64,000 nucleotides of DNA from Microvelia longipes (GCA_018340805.1 JACMZG010001913.1:24222844-24286843), one strand, 5' to 3'; shown: positions 1 to 14,000, counted from the stretch's first letter. Notes: generated by a model not told the origin, from the sequence alone. Translations and numbers: made by a program.

Positions 1-130
1 CATATCATATCACCATTTATTGCAAATTGATTTTACTAATTATGCTTTTTCAAAGCATCCATGCAAATCGCATTGAGCTGTGGTTCTCCGGAGGGGAGTG
101 ACCCTTGATACATATTTATTAAATTTACAA

Positions 131-528
131 AACCTAGTGATGTTTAAATACTGACTACAGATGACAACTTATTTTCATAAATAAATATTATTATTCGTAA
201 TCTAATAATTTGGGAAACATATCCCACTCAATTTATGTAAAACAATAATAACATATAACATGCTCACAGGATACTAGACATTGCTAAGCATTAATAAACA
301 AAGGCCAGAAACTCTAAAAAACATCGACATTGCGAAATAGTGTTATAGAGTTACTGGCCTTTGCTTATTAATGCTTAGGAATGTCTAGTATCCTGTGAGC
401 ATGTTATATTTTATTCTTGTTTTACATAAATTGCGTTAAATATGTTTCCTAAATTAGATGACGAATAAAAATATTTTCTATGAAAATAAGATATTATCTG
501 TAGTCAGTATTTAAACATGACTAGTTTT
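131..528. repeat. Fold-back (inverted) repeat with about 190-bp arms
   Basis: The sequence at 131-318 is repeated in reverse complement at about 343-528, with a spacer of about 25 bases. Matching blocks include the ends of the arms (tgtttaaatactgacta against its complement near 500-520) and the inner block ggccagaaactcta. Arms are interrupted by small indels. It fits a non-autonomous fold-back DNA transposon, but no target-site duplication or transposase is visible. Confidence 0.75.
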
Positions 529-1594
529 TGTCAATTCAACATGAATATGTATCGAGGGTAGATAGCAAATATAGTTAGAGTATGAAGTAAACTGGAATAA
601 TATTTTTAATGTCTCATTATTGCACCATCATCAATTATATTGCAATCATGGAGACAAACACAAATTCTAATAGTAAATAAGAAGGACCGACGATATACAT
701 TTACGAAGCATAAATAGAGCATGAAGTGGATATATATAAGTAGGTATATAATGAAATAGTAAAAGAGTCGACAATATCTGTTATTCAAACCAAGACAGAG
801 GCTGGCAGCTTATCAAATTTCAGAATAGGTCTCTCTCATGCACACTACTTATTTTTCATTGGTCTATTAATAGAGTTATTACACCTCATTCTTAAATATT
901 TTAGGAAATTACGTAAGAACTCAAGAAATACGTAAATACCATAAGAAAATAATCACTTAAATTAAAAAACCCGTCCTAATAATTCATCTTAGGAGAGCCA
1001 CACGTCATGGGGAATGCTCTCAGAGAAAATCACCAAGATAAGAAGTGATCTATTTAGTGTACTCACCATATACTTTATCAAATCATTAAAAGAAAACTAA
1101 ATGAATAATAATCGAAATAATTAAAGTCCTCATATTTAATTAAGGACATAAAATAAGTAATAAACAAATACATATTAAGTGTACTCATGGAAAGAATGAC
1201 GAAATAACTACCATAACAATTGTTAATAACTATATTTAACTTAGAAATAAAAAAAATCGGAAATAGTCCCCAGTGTAAACTAGTCCTATTAGTAGTACTA
1301 ATAGAAATTAGTGATTTAATAAATAATTTCAATTCAGTAGTTTTTACTGTATTGGCAAAAAAGAGAGTACTTTATTTATGCCTAGGTAGTTACATTTATT
1401 TCATTGCGAAGGCAATAAAACTGCACTTTTCTGGCATTAATCACTTTAAGTAATTGTTGCTCGAAAAAAAACAAATTACAAAAAATTTATAAATTACTAT
1501 TATTAAAAAACTCACCGGGAATCCATTGACACGGTACATTACCTGAAACAGAAATATTTATTATTAATACTAAACAAAATATTATTATTCGTTT

Positions 1595-2230
1595 TAGCGA
1601 ATTTTCCTTTGGAAAAATCGCTAATGGGATAAAGTCATACCGGGAGCCAATTTTTTATTATTAACTATTTTATATCATAAGTCACTATACGGGAGGTATT
1701 TTACTCGTCATGCGTGCCAAATTTTTATATAGCTAAAATTATTCGGTCCCGTGTTTTATAAGTTTATAAAATTTTTGCAGAGACATTAATGAAAGTGTAT
1801 GACGTCATAATAAATAGTTTTCCGAAAGGCACACTAGACCTAAAGGTTAATTGGTACAATTTTCAATTTTTTAGCATAAACACATAATTTGGTACTTCAA
1901 GGACTTACAGACTTGGTAAAAACCTCTGATAAGGTCTTCAAAACATCTAATAATGATGAATTGAACTAATATCACTTAGAGTCCATCTATTTACACTTTT
2001 TATTGTATTATTCTGCTCAAAAAAATGTTTTTATAATAGTGTAAATAAACCATTTATTTATTATTTATTTAGGTGAAATTTCGGTTTTCATTTTAGTGTA
2101 AACACAAAAAGAAGGTCCGGTGGGAACAGCACTTGTTCAACCAGATCAGTGGGAATCACGACATTCCGCGTGCTCACTGATGTAATAGTGGCATAGTTTA
2201 GCAGGTGAAAAGATTAATAATGATGTTAGA
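1595..2230 (+). repeat. Diverged copy of dispersed repeat family A
   Basis: It contains the ordered family A landmarks in degraded form: tgacgtcataa, a following segment with actagacctaaaggtt, then gtgaaatttcggttt and a late segment near tacttttcctctttacctac. Insertions interrupt it. No coding capacity is seen. Confidence 0.4.
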
Positions 2231-3556
2231 ACTTAGTGCGATTACGATACTTTTCCTCTTTACCTACAAAGAAGGAAAAGTAAAATAACTTTAAAAATCA
2301 ATTTAATAAAGTCTAATTCCCTATATCTGTATTGGGAGGAAAGTAATAATAAATTATACAATATAAAGTCACTTGAGATGTTTTTTTCTTTAAAAATCTA
2401 GCCTCAAGACGTTTCATAAAGACATTCTTTTCATAATAGAATTTGCTTTTAATTTAGCTGGGAAAAATAGCGAGCAGTTTTCCTTACATTTTTTTTAATA
2501 TTAAGCCTTTAACGTCCTTTGCGCTTCAAAGTGAAGTAAGGCTTCATCCCTCTTAGTCGTACATGATACTCTAGAAAAATCTAGATGGTGTCTTTGAAAA
2601 TGTATAATTTAAATATGTGGTGCTTACGGGACTTTTCTTGCGGACCAAGTAATTCTTTATTTTCTTATAGAAAAATATATAATGAATACTTCTTAAGTAC
2701 ATGGTAATAAGTGTAATCTTCTTACGAACATTTACTAAAATAGTTCAATTTAAAATTAATAACAAACGCAGTTTATAATTCACATAAAATAGTATTATTC
2801 AATGTGCAACCTAAAACATACTTTATTACGTACACACATCAAATAATCGCGGATCGTATTAAGTTCAGATGTTGAATACGTTAGCGTGCAACCCTTTTGA
2901 CTATTACTGTTCATTTAACTTCAATTCCCTCATAAATACCAATTTCACCAAATAACTTTTCAAATATTTTTAATTTTTCTGCGTAACTTTATTACGCAAA
3001 GAAATCGCATTTGTATTAAACTAATATTTTGTTTTAACTTCCTTATAACCCGAGTTTTTTTACGCTTGAACCCATAGTATAACTTTTTTGTTTCTACCCT
3101 TCTAAATGCCACTCTACTGAAAACCCCGGCACACACTGCACCAGAGAAGATCTCGACACTTTCTCTTCACTTTACGGCACTGCACCTGTGACCAGGTCAT
3201 CGATCGGCTACTCTTACAGTGATGCAAATTTTGTTTATTCGCTGTTGTTTGTTTATTCGCAAGTCAAACGTGCTATATAAAAACACATATCGCATTTAAG
3301 TAGTTATGTAATATATATTGGGCAAAGAAATAACATAACATAACGTTTATTTCTAATAAGTACAACTTTTTTTACAATAAGAATCGGTATGCTTTTACAC
3401 ATGTACACAAAAAAAATAAAATAAAAAGTTATATAAATAAATAGTTAAAATTCTAAAGTTACAACAATAAATAACAATAAATAAGGATAAATATATTTTT
3501 ATTTATAAAGGACTTAATCTGGTATATGACTTTACTTGTTAGGTATTCCTTACATT

Positions 3557-4127
3557 CTGATGTCTATGCTTTCGATTTTACTAAATCGAACATTTTCCCC
3601 CGAATACCCATCTTATATATTTTAATTAACAAAATACGATGATCTACAAGATCAAAGGCTATATGATGATCTACAACCAAAAGAGCAATGACTTTTTGCT
3701 TTTTATCTTTGCGCAAATGAAATTGCGGTAAATTTCATTTGATATATCAGTGAGAGCAGTTATGGTTGACATGTTTTTCCTAAACCCATACTATGATGTG
3801 GACATTAAATTCATTTTCTAAAAATTCAACAATCTATTTTTATTGCTTTTTCAAAAATGTTTGATAAAATTGGGAGGGTTGATCCCGGTCTATAGTTTTT
3901 CATTTTAAAGGATCGCCTTTCTTAAAGAGAGCGTAACCTTAGCGTACTTCATACGTTCCGAGAACTCCTCCTGCTTAAACATTATATTAACCAAATAGCA
4001 TAGAGGCTTGGCTATGACTGATCCTATTCCTTTATTTAATTTATTATTTATATAAATAATGTCCAAACAGTTTTATTTTTTAGGCTATTAATAATTTTTT
4101 TAATTTCATTCTCAGTACACGGTTTTA
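3557..4127 (-). pseudogene. Jockey-like non-LTR retrotransposon reverse transcriptase fragment
   Basis: Read on the minus strand, several frames carry the start of a LINE reverse transcriptase. There is a pattern like AKVTLFKKGD followed by KNYRP (3880-3960), then LSNIFEKAIK, a MGLGKT/GFRKN-like block with a following LTDISNEIY segment, and an AFD-like VDHHIAFDLVDHRIL stretch near 3640-3680. That order (KGD, NYRP, SKIFEK, GFR, AFDxVDH) is the one found in jockey/CR1-group elements. Stops and frameshifts show it is dead, and it is 5'- and 3'-truncated. Confidence 0.8.
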
Positions 4128-5985
4128 AGAAAATGGATATATAAAAAAAGGAACTTGATTTAAACTTTGATCTATATGTGCTTTATCTACAGATTCAACA
4201 TTAATTCCCATACCTTTTATTTTCCAAAATTATTCCATACCTTTTATTTTGAAGTAAAAACCTTTCTAAAATGTGCTAATACTTTCCACAGCAAAAAATT
4301 AAAAGGTAAAAAATGATATAAGTATATAAAACAGTGATAAGACAAAAAAAACTAAAGTGAAGATGATGGATGATGCAGTACAAGTAAAACAAAAGCCACA
4401 GCGCCACAACTTTTCCCTCTATAAAACATAATTATAAACTTTCCTTTCTTTTATCATCTAAGCCAAGACCATCAATATTTAATAAATATTTGACACACAG
4501 TGAAGCTTCATTTTAAAACTTGATCAAAGTCATCAATATTTTATTTAGTTTTTAAAAAAGGATTTTCTCACTCCACGAGAGATCGCTATTTAGGCCTTTT
4601 TTGAAATAGCAACTAAGTTTTGATTAAAACAAATAAATCATGGGTTAGAAATTTATATTGAAATGGGACAAATTAAAATAATTAATAAGGCGTAAATAAA
4701 TGTCCGTTTTAGAATGGCATTTATTTATTTGATAAATAAATATTTGCATTTATTCATTTGCCTTTCCATCTACACTGATCAAAGAGAAGTCAACAATAGA
4801 ACAACCGTAATTAACGAAAGTTGGCTTTTACCCTAGGGCCAGACATTACTATGTAATTTTTAGCTTTTCAATCTGTAGAGATATTAAAGACACTAATAAA
4901 CCCCCTAACAGGACTCAGACCCTATAATATACCAATCTGCTACTAAACACTTTTATAAGATGAACAGAGAGGAACAAGTCGCTGAGAAGGCTTGATTTAA
5001 AGTATAATAGGCCTCTCCTACAAATAAATATCTTTGTTCCTTTCATTAAATATCAAGGAATATTAACAATCAACCAAACAGATTAATATACAACTGTGAA
5101 GCCTTAGATATGCCAGAAAGGCAGACAATGGAAAGAGCAGGGCTCTCGTCCCAGGATTTAAACTTGGACCAATTCAAAAGGACTTTTGAGGGTAACATGT
5201 CTGTTAAGAGGCTTAAACTGTACCTTCAACCAGAAGATCTTACCGATCAGCTTACATAAACTATAATGAGACAGCAATAGCAAAAACTTCAAAAATCTAA
5301 CTAAGAAATGAAGGAAATTAAAAAAATTTATATCCAAAAGGGAGAAAGAGTAAACTTTTCTTTTTTATTTAGGACAATATAGCGTACTATAATAAATAAA
5401 CACATACGCGTTATTTACCAGATGATAATGTGCTTTCACCCTAAAATCAGACTTCACTGTTTCGTAGGATGACTAAGGAGACAGCAACTAAACTTATTTT
5501 TATTTATTAAACTGATTAATTAGCTGCTAACCTAAATTTATTTATTTGTGGTTTAAGTTAAATTGGTTTCTTTAAGTAAAATTTTATGTTAACTACGCAT
5601 ATAAGGTTGTGGATATGGAGGAGCTTTTAAATTTAACCCATAGTTTCTTCCCTAATAAATCAAAAGATATTTTACACTTTAATACATTTTTCCCTATTGG
5701 AGGTAAAATCTTATAACTCACTACAGGAGACAAGTAACCAATAAGTCGTTGTTCCCGAGCAATATTTAAAATCTTCGGCTTAGCTAGGTGATTTAACTAA
5801 AAGGTGTTCTCAAAAAGCACCGACTAAAAAGTATGACTTTACTAATTGTCGTATAAAAGACACTTTACGCCTTCTACACAACTCTTATATTCGAAAGTCT
5901 TTAAGGGTAAATTCAGCCTTTCCCTAATGCAACATAGCTGTAAAGTGGTTGTTTTACTAAGAAAAATATAATTTCCAAGCCATAT

Positions 5986-6213
5986 TCGCTGTCGAGGTTG
6001 TTAAAGCGTTGACTGACCTTTGATACCACGGAGGTCTGAGGTTCGCATACCAGTTCACGCTCTCATTTTTAGAAGATTAATGTTCAAATAAATTATCGCC
6101 AACTTTAAAATACACTTGAATTGTAAAGGCTGCTACTTACACCTATGACTGTTCCAGCAGGGGCTATCCCTGCTGAGCCGCAAGGCTCTAAATGGGTATT
6201 ATTATTATTTATA
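5986..6213 (+). repeat. tRNA-derived SINE
   Basis: The head contains a pol III promoter-like pair: an A-box-like segment around aggttgttaaagcg and a B-box-like aggttcgcataccag near 6040-6058. A tRNA-unrelated body with ccagcaggggctatccctgc follows, and the element ends in (ATT)n at 6196-6213. The size (about 230 bp) and tail fit a SINE. A head copied from a Ser/Leu-type tRNA is inferred from the long variable region. Confidence 0.65.
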
Positions 6214-7539
6214 ATTTCCTCGTTTTGGTTTTCGTATTAAAAATATTTAAAGAAATAAAATCGTACTTAAAAGCCAAAATTGCACAATATAAAATTACAG
6301 AACTACAACCTTGATAAAAATTTACCTCCCCTTATTAATAAATAAAATTGCTTCTATTTCAAAAATAATAATTGTTTTTCCAAGACCAAAAAATAAAGAT
6401 TTAAAGAAACAAGTAATAAAAAAGGTTGAAATTTAATCCTTTTCCTGAAGCCCCGCTAACTAATTATATCCTGGGCTTAACCACTCACTCACCCATACCA
6501 CTTCCCACTTAAACCCCACTCTAATCTTACTTAGAGATGATGGGCTAAACGGATCTCTTTAAGCAACGGCTTATTTAAAAATAAAAAAAATGAATGGCTT
6601 ATTATGACTATAAAGCAGGTTTTTATACTAAAAATATTTTTGTAATTTTAAGGATTTAATTAAAAATTTGACGTACTTGTCCAAGTATAAACAATGAAAA
6701 ATCTAAATATAATAAGATATCTACCAAGATAATATTATTTTATAAAATATCATATTATATAACATGACCATACCATTCAATATGTTTAGTATCTTGCATT
6801 ATAAGGAAAGGAAAACGTTGAGAGATAAAAGGAATACAAATAGTAATCCACGCTTCGAATAGTACAGATACCAAAAAATGTTGGTATCTGTACCAAATTC
6901 TAATAATAAAATTTTGAAAAAAACGGAAAAAATCAGTACAAGGTATCGCTTGAGCTTAGTCAAAAGATCAGTTTTAATCCCAACGGTTACCCATTCCTCT
7001 ATTGAACAGACTGGATTTACGTTAGCAAAAGTAATCCGATAAAAACCAAGAATATAGTAGCCGAATTTAAATGAAATTTTGAACATTTTATAAACATCAC
7101 TCTCCTTTTTCATGGTTCTAATAGAGCTATCGCCAAAATGGTATCTACCCTCTACGTCAAATAAAAGGATTTGAATAATATATTATTTAATTGGCAATCG
7201 TTGAAGACGATTGCCTGAATAAGAAGTCTTAGCATAAGATTGCCAAACTAAGTATCTACGGTAACTAAACAAATTTATTTACACCATGATATAGACCTAT
7301 TCAACTAGACAATTGCTAAACACAATATGTAACCAATATCAGAGCATTAACAGAATTCTTTTGAAATACGTCTCCTGGAGAACTGGTGTAACAGGGACTC
7401 CATACTATCCTACAATAAACTATTATAATGTAAAGATTTCAGGTCTTCAAACTACGTCACGATCTCCTGTGACATGCGAGAATGTGGGCGTTTCGCTAAA
7501 TACTAAGTTCCGACTTTACTATTGAAATGGTCTCACCCC

Positions 7540-7714
7540 TATACTCCATTCGCCTTGGCCTTTTGTAAGGCCAAAACCGTGAGTAAATGTATGACTGTGG
7601 GAGGGGGAGAGTCCTTGCGATATTATTTCTTTGTGATGAAGGACACGAAGGGTCCGCACCCCCCGCACGAGGGGTCGCTTTTAGGGTCCGCACCCTAGAG
7701 GCGTAGGGTGCGGA
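7540..7714. repeat. GC-rich block with perfect hairpins, probable transposon end
   Basis: In an AT-rich setting this stretch contains an 11-bp perfect stem with a 6-base loop (7687-7714: TCCGCACCCTA, gaggcg, TAGGGTGCGGA). It also has an earlier hairpin ttggcctt/aaggccaa at 7553-7573 and a repeated ggtccgcacccc. It sits 173 bases before the first coding exon. Short GC hairpins at an end suggest a Helitron-like or other transposon terminus, but the Helitron CTRR end is not seen. Confidence 0.4.
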
Positions 7715-7887
7715 TTTACTATTTTTATAAGATAAAAATTTGTTAAATTATAGTGAGTGTCCTTATTCAAGAAATGAGTCCTATAAAAGTAAATCATGAA
7801 TAGTAAAACGTATCCACGAACACCAAAACTAACTTATACGCTTAAGTCGATTCTTTTTCTCTATGCAATTTGGTTGTTTTTTGCAGT

Positions 7888-8022
7888 ATGGAGCAGTTCG
7901 AGCAGCTGCTGACATGCTGTGTGTGTTTAGATAGATATCGTAATCCAAAATTACTACCATGTCAACATTCCTTCTGTATGGAGCCCTGTATGGAGGGCTT
8001 AGTCGACTACGTCCGTCGTCAG
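7888..8022 (+). CDS. tn: tn coding exon 1: start codon and first half of RING finger
   Basis: The acceptor tttttgcag ends at 7886, one base before ATG, so the 5'UTR is in at least one upstream exon. The exon encodes 45 residues with Cys10, Cys13, Cys25, His27, Cys30 and Cys34, the first zinc ligands of a C3HC4 RING. The spacing Cys30-x3-Cys34 is one residue longer than the usual C-x2-C. It ends in phase 0 at the donor CAG|gtaaga. Splitting the RING across an intron of about 2.8 kb is notable, because skipping exon 2 would destroy the ligase domain. Confidence 0.93.
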
Positions 8023-11000
8023 GTAAGAATATTCTCTTATTTTTGATGATATTTAATACAAAAAATAAACAAATCAGGTACGGAGTACCTCGGAACTGTA
8101 CTCACCACATTGGATTCGCTACTCTTAACCTTATTACTTAGGACTCGCATCAATTCTCGGATTAAAGAAGAATCGGATTTTCAATTGTTGTTCTTGTAGA
8201 TGATAACAGGCGAGCCAAATTTCAAATCGATAGCAATATGTTTCCGTGTTTTCTAGATTTTTGCTAAGTCATTGCTAGCGGCACGAGCCATTATAAGACA
8301 AATTATTTTCCGGCAAGCAGTACTAGAGGCCTTGAGATTAATTTTAGGTCTCGATGATTCAACTCTACTATAAATACACAGGAGCTAATAGAGTAACACA
8401 TACAGACAGACAACTTTGTGAAAACCACCTACGAGGTCTTAAAAACCTGAACGGATAATTCAGGTGGAATCTCTGTTGTTGAAGAATTGTTAGTGCAAAC
8501 ACAGTACTTTACTGTACCTGGGGTTTAAATGAGAAAAATAAAAAATTGTTTCACTCTCTTATATTTAATTATCAATGAAGCATTAGCAATGCATATTATA
8601 TTAAGCAATTGCAAGCATATTAGCAATGGAGCAAGGCCGAACTCAGATTGTTGCATGTAATATATTTAAACTGCCTTTGCGATGACATTTCATACAAATT
8701 TATATCTCTTGTTTGACAACACATTATAAAATAGGAGAAAAAAAAGATGTCACTCCACATAGCATAATATTATAAATAGTCCAAGAGGCAGGCCTAAAAA
8801 TATGACTCATTTGAACTACTTCAAACAATTTTTTTCTAAAAATATACCTTAAATTATAAAGGAAAAGTATAGTCTGTCTATCCAGAGTCTATGAGAGGAG
8901 GTATTCCCTTCATATGAATGCGCTCGCTCAAAATATAAGAAATAATGGCCAAAGAAATTCACTAAAAGCCAATATTTTTCAAAAAAAAAATTGCTGACTT
9001 TGCATAAATCAACCATTTTTGGTGTTTTTAAACAGCCATAACCTTTTTGTAGTCATCAGACTTTAATGATTAAACACTCGTTTATAGAACATTATATCAG
9101 CTTTAAAAAATGTTCTCTTTATGTTTGCAAACGACCCACAGTCTGGATAGGCAGACTATGTTTTTTCTGCATAAATTAAGGTATATTTTCAGAAAAAATT
9201 GGTTTGAATTAGTACAAAATTAGTCACATTCTTTCAAGTCCGGCTCTTGGACTAAATATTCATTGACATATTTCATAATTAAAAATTACTTTTAATTTAT
9301 ACTTTACAATTTATATTATTTGATTTGACCAAGTTTGCAAAACATGATTGGCTGACATAATAGTTATTTATGCCATAAGGCTGAGAAGTGTGTCTTTCTG
9401 TCACGCAATTATATCCCGAGCGAAGTCGGGAAAATTGCCAAGACATAAAGACATTCTCAGCCGGATGGCATACATTATTTTTTTGAGGTAGCACTCATTA
9501 AATAAACTGCGCTATATACTTAATTGAAAAAAAACAAACGTCCAATTAACTCCAATGGACACAATTTATATTGTGTCCACTACTCATGTTTGCAAAACTT
9601 GGAATATCAAGTGTTTTGCATGTAAAGAATGATAGCGGAAGGAACATCACTGGTACCGAGTGATTTCTTAACTTTATATTCTTCGTAATAGTTCAGATTA
9701 CTAGATTTATCGGCGCCCTGATGTGTTAGACATAACGAATCAGTGGTACATGACATCTTTTCGAGCCATCAATAATGACAAATATCGGATAATGGAACAG
9801 GTATAGCATAGTCTTTAACGACATTTGACCATTCCAAGCGTTTCTCGCAAATTATATTGTGTAAACTATTTATATGCTATAATAATTTATAGGACATAGA
9901 AATTAAAATTTTAAGGGCATATAATAAATGAAATACACATAGAAGCTTTGTGCCATGCCTGGCCAAGTATTTAAAAAAATACTTAAAAAAAAATAAGCGT
10001 TACCAATAAAATAATTTATGTAACTAGCGAAGCGAGAATTCTATTTTTAATAAGTGATGAAAGGATCATTAGTTTTAATTGCCTCTAAATGTATAGAAAT
10101 GTTAAAAATATCAATTCATAGGATGTCAGTTTTTCTCTCTTTTTCCGTTTAATAATTTAGTACTTTTCCATTTAAAACAAGTATTTTTAACATCATACAC
10201 TTTAATTAAATCCAGTTAAAAATCCGAGGAAAAGATTTTCTCTGTATATTAATTAGTATTATAATAAAAGGGACCATTTTAAACGAGGGTCTTTCAGTCA
10301 AAATTTAGAGGCTACATCAGTTTCATTTAGTTTCATGATTTAAGTCAATTAAAACTCTTTCTTTTTAAACATAATAACGTACCTAAATGGGTTTATTAGT
10401 TTAACAAATATAAAGTAAAGGAGGACGGTTGAATTAATTAAAATTTAATTCATTATGATCATATTTTGCGAAATTCCTAAGAACAAATAAGCTAATGAGA
10501 TTGTATGTATGTACGATATCCTAAACTAATCGTGGTATCAAAATGAGTACAAAATTATCAAAATTAAATACAATTTAGAAAAATTAACAGCAATAATCAA
10601 GCATTCATTTACAACTAATAATACTTTATTTTCCCGAATTACGAAATAAAATATTAAGCCCTCGTTTTAAAAAAAAAAAAAAAAGATTACTCGTTTCCGC
10701 AAGGCCTTTTTGAGAGCATAAACCAGCGTTCGGATTCGTAATAAATCGTTTAAAGGTTTAAATATCAACATTATATGTTTTTTAGGTAAAGTGTCCAGAA
10801 TGCCGAGCAGAGCACAGAATACCTTATCAAGGAATACAGGGTTATCCAACAAATGTAACCCTGCAGAGATTCCTAGAGCTACATATAGAAATAACAGGAG
10901 AACAGCCAGATCCTACCAGGTAACAATACTGCCCTTATTGATCTAACTTCGAATAGATAAAACATTTATTAACAAAGTGAGTAAGGGGAAATCTTGAAAT

Positions 11001-14000
11001 ATAATGCTAGGCAAAAAGAGGTAACGATGGAAAAAGATGGTTACTAGTTCAGACATTTTAGGACTTCTTCAGTCTGTCGAAAATCACACCTATAGAGAAT
11101 ACGGTGGTGAGGTTAATCCCGAAATCCTAAAGAGGTATTAGAGAATCAAACTACAGCCTCAGACCTCATATCACTGAGTTAAAATTAACGTATCCTCTCC
11201 ACCCTGTATTGCTACTGGTTTAGTCTCATCAAATGAACCGCATGTCTTTTCAGGTTAACAAAGTAGAAGAAGTGTTCGGTGAGCCTCTTATGTCTAATAT
11301 ATTTTCAGAAAGGGCTTTGAAAGTAGCTAAAGTAAGTGACTTTAGCTAAGTAAGTACGTAGTAAGTAAGTAAGTGAGGTGTATTTTAATTTTTAAAACAT
11401 CCTGAACCACATATTTGTTAAAATAATTAAAAAAAAAAGTTCAGCAGAAATATCTCAATTAATCGCAAAACCAAATTTAATTAATTTTAAAATGGACAAA
11501 AGACAAGTAAGCAGAAACCTCTATATTTAATAAACTAAGCAGACGCGTCACAATTTTTTATTTAATTTTTCAAAGAAAATGCCCTGAAATTAGCATAAAC
11601 TGAGCTTAAATGAGTACAAATAATGCTGTTTTTTGTAGTGTATGAGCTGTAGGGTAAATATGCGTCATTAGGTATAAGGTTACGTTTTATTCTTAAATTA
11701 TGTTATCTTAGATATTATAGTTATAACATCTCAATTCTTTCTTGAAATATTATTTCATCTAAATAATAAAAAAATATTAAAAAAATGAGTAAATAATTGA
11801 TTCTTATTTTTTTAAAAACCGAACAGAGCTATGGACTGGTCTCCACTACATCAGCTCAGGGCTGGTTTTATCCTAAAGATGAGGTGTATTTGCATAACTT
11901 AATATAAAGTTTATTTGAAAAAAAAAATGAATAGAATTATGTACTTTGTAAAATTATTTATACTGTTAATTTTCGTTCAAATACATATTGTTAAAAAAGT
12001 CCTTTGAAAAATTTGAAAAAAATTAAATAACAAGTTCTGACGGTACTGCTCAGAGTATTACATATTATATACCAAATAATTAAGCATAAAATTGATTGAT
12101 AAGCAAGAAAGCGCTCATTTCAATAACAATTCGCCCGGCTTGCAGGACCTCTGCGCCAGAATTTTATTATTTCCAAAGTGAAATTTTTATAAGGCATAAA
12201 ATATTTAAATTATCCTAGCATAGAAGCTACATGCCATTTACCTTTAATAATAGGTAAAACAAAGAAATAAGTTAATAGAACAGAGACTTTCAGACATTTA
12301 GAAACTCATCGGGCATATGGCACATAATAAGGTTCGCTAAAAGCAATAATTGTTAACAACTTCTAATGTTTTTTACACAAGAAATTTTTGCCCAAAGACG
12401 GCTCTACTTATTTTAACTCTGTTATCGAAGAGATTCTGATTATTTATATATTATAGCTATCATTTATATAATATAGTTCTAAACACGGCAATCTGTATAA
12501 TGCACTATTATCACATTAATTACCATTAAACAATTTTGTTAAAATAACATATGCTATAACACATTAACTAAATACGCATACATAAAATGCATTGTAATTA
12601 AATCTAACCTTCTAAAAGCTTTAATAACAAAGAAAATATTTCAAATTAATAAAAACAAACAGTAAAACCCTCGGGGGAATACTTGTGTTAAATATTATTT
12701 TAGGGGAAAAGCTACACATTGTTATTGTCATAATACAGGTGGAGAGGCTAAATGACCTCTTGCTTGCACATGGACTGGAATTGCGTTTAACTAAATACAC
12801 AGTAATATATTTTTTACATACTGAAGGTTTTCTACTTTTAAAAAAATTGTCGCATCTAAAAAAGCAAAAGTAGGTAAATTAAAACTTTTGAAATAATTAA
12901 ACATTAATTCAAAAAATCGGGTACGGAGTACCTCGGAACTTTTCCTCATCACATCGGATTCGCTACGCTCATCCTCCCTACTTCGGACTCGCTTTACCCG
13001 CCCTCAGATAGTAAATACATCTGTTTTATTCCCAGTGGTCACCCATCCAGGCAGTGACCACGCTCGACGCTACTTAACTTTGATGATCCAACACAATTCA
13101 TGGATATACGGGTCATATTAAAACGATACTTGGAGTACTTATTTTTACGTAAAGGTATATATACACTTGTACCGAATTTCAGCTCTATTAGATTATTCTT
13201 CGATTTATTACAATTTTTTTAAAATTTATACAAGTCATCTGATAAAATTTGAGCTAATGCTGATACTGAGATAAAGCATGGCACATTCGTTAGTCTTATC
13301 TACGCCTACATGTGTGCCAAATCTCAAAAGGATCCCAACATTTTTTTGCGTTTAATGATATTTCGAAATTTTTTATAGTCATTTTTGCGGGTTAGTGACG
13401 TCATAAAAATATTTTCCGGATAGCACAACTATACCTTTAAACATATAGTTTAAAGGTATAGTTATGCTAGAGAGTTGAAAGTTTCAACTCTCTAGCATAA
13501 ATACACTGCGAGCCACGATGAAAACACACACATTCACACACAGACAAACAACTTTGTGAAAACCACTCAGAACGATAAGCCGGTTTCGGATTTTTAGCAA
13601 ACACAATACTTCCTATATACCTACGGCATAAATAAGAAAAATTAAAAACTGCTCCAGGCATGAAACTAAGCGTCTACGATGATTTCATTCAAATATTACA
13701 TGCCATATGACAATTTTTACTTAAAATATAAAAATTAAAATATCAAATAAATAGCAATACGTGTATAATAATAATATATGGCAGTAGGGAAGAAAAGCCG
13801 ATTCTGGGCCCGTCTCCTCCTCACTCATAACCTTCCACCTGTAACCACCTATAACCAACCTTATCCACCTATAACCTCCCTTATCACCTCTCTTATCAAC
13901 CTATAACCTACCACTTGTAACCACCTACAACCTCCCTTATCACCTCTCTTATCAACCTATAACCTTCCACCTGTAACCACCTATAACCTACCTTATCCAC

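Larger units (their letters stand above)
1..7887. other. Upstream / 5' non-coding region of tn
   Basis: No host coding exon is recognised here. The stretch is AT-rich and holds a fold-back repeat (131-528), a diverged family A copy (1595-2230), a LINE fragment (3557-4127), a SINE (5986-6213) and a GC-rich hairpin block (7540-7714). Because the first tn coding exon starts with an acceptor, the tn promoter is either here or further left. A GC-richer patch at 3120-3230 is the only promoter-like composition I noticed, with weak support. About 4,130-5,980 and 6,220-7,500 show nothing definable. Confidence 0.6.
8023..10785. other. Intron 1 of tn
   Basis: Contains the family A copy and the TIR element described separately. 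The remainder (about 9,260-10,780) is AT-rich with only a small hairpin at 9411-9429 (tcccgag/tcggga) and a poly(A) run near 10667-10684. Confidence 0.7.

Noticed and set aside
6799..7113. 104-codon minus-strand open frame
   Set aside because: Hydrophobic composition typical of AT-rich DNA, no recognised family, and a hairpin (cagatacc/ggtatctg) inside it. Not enough to call a gene.
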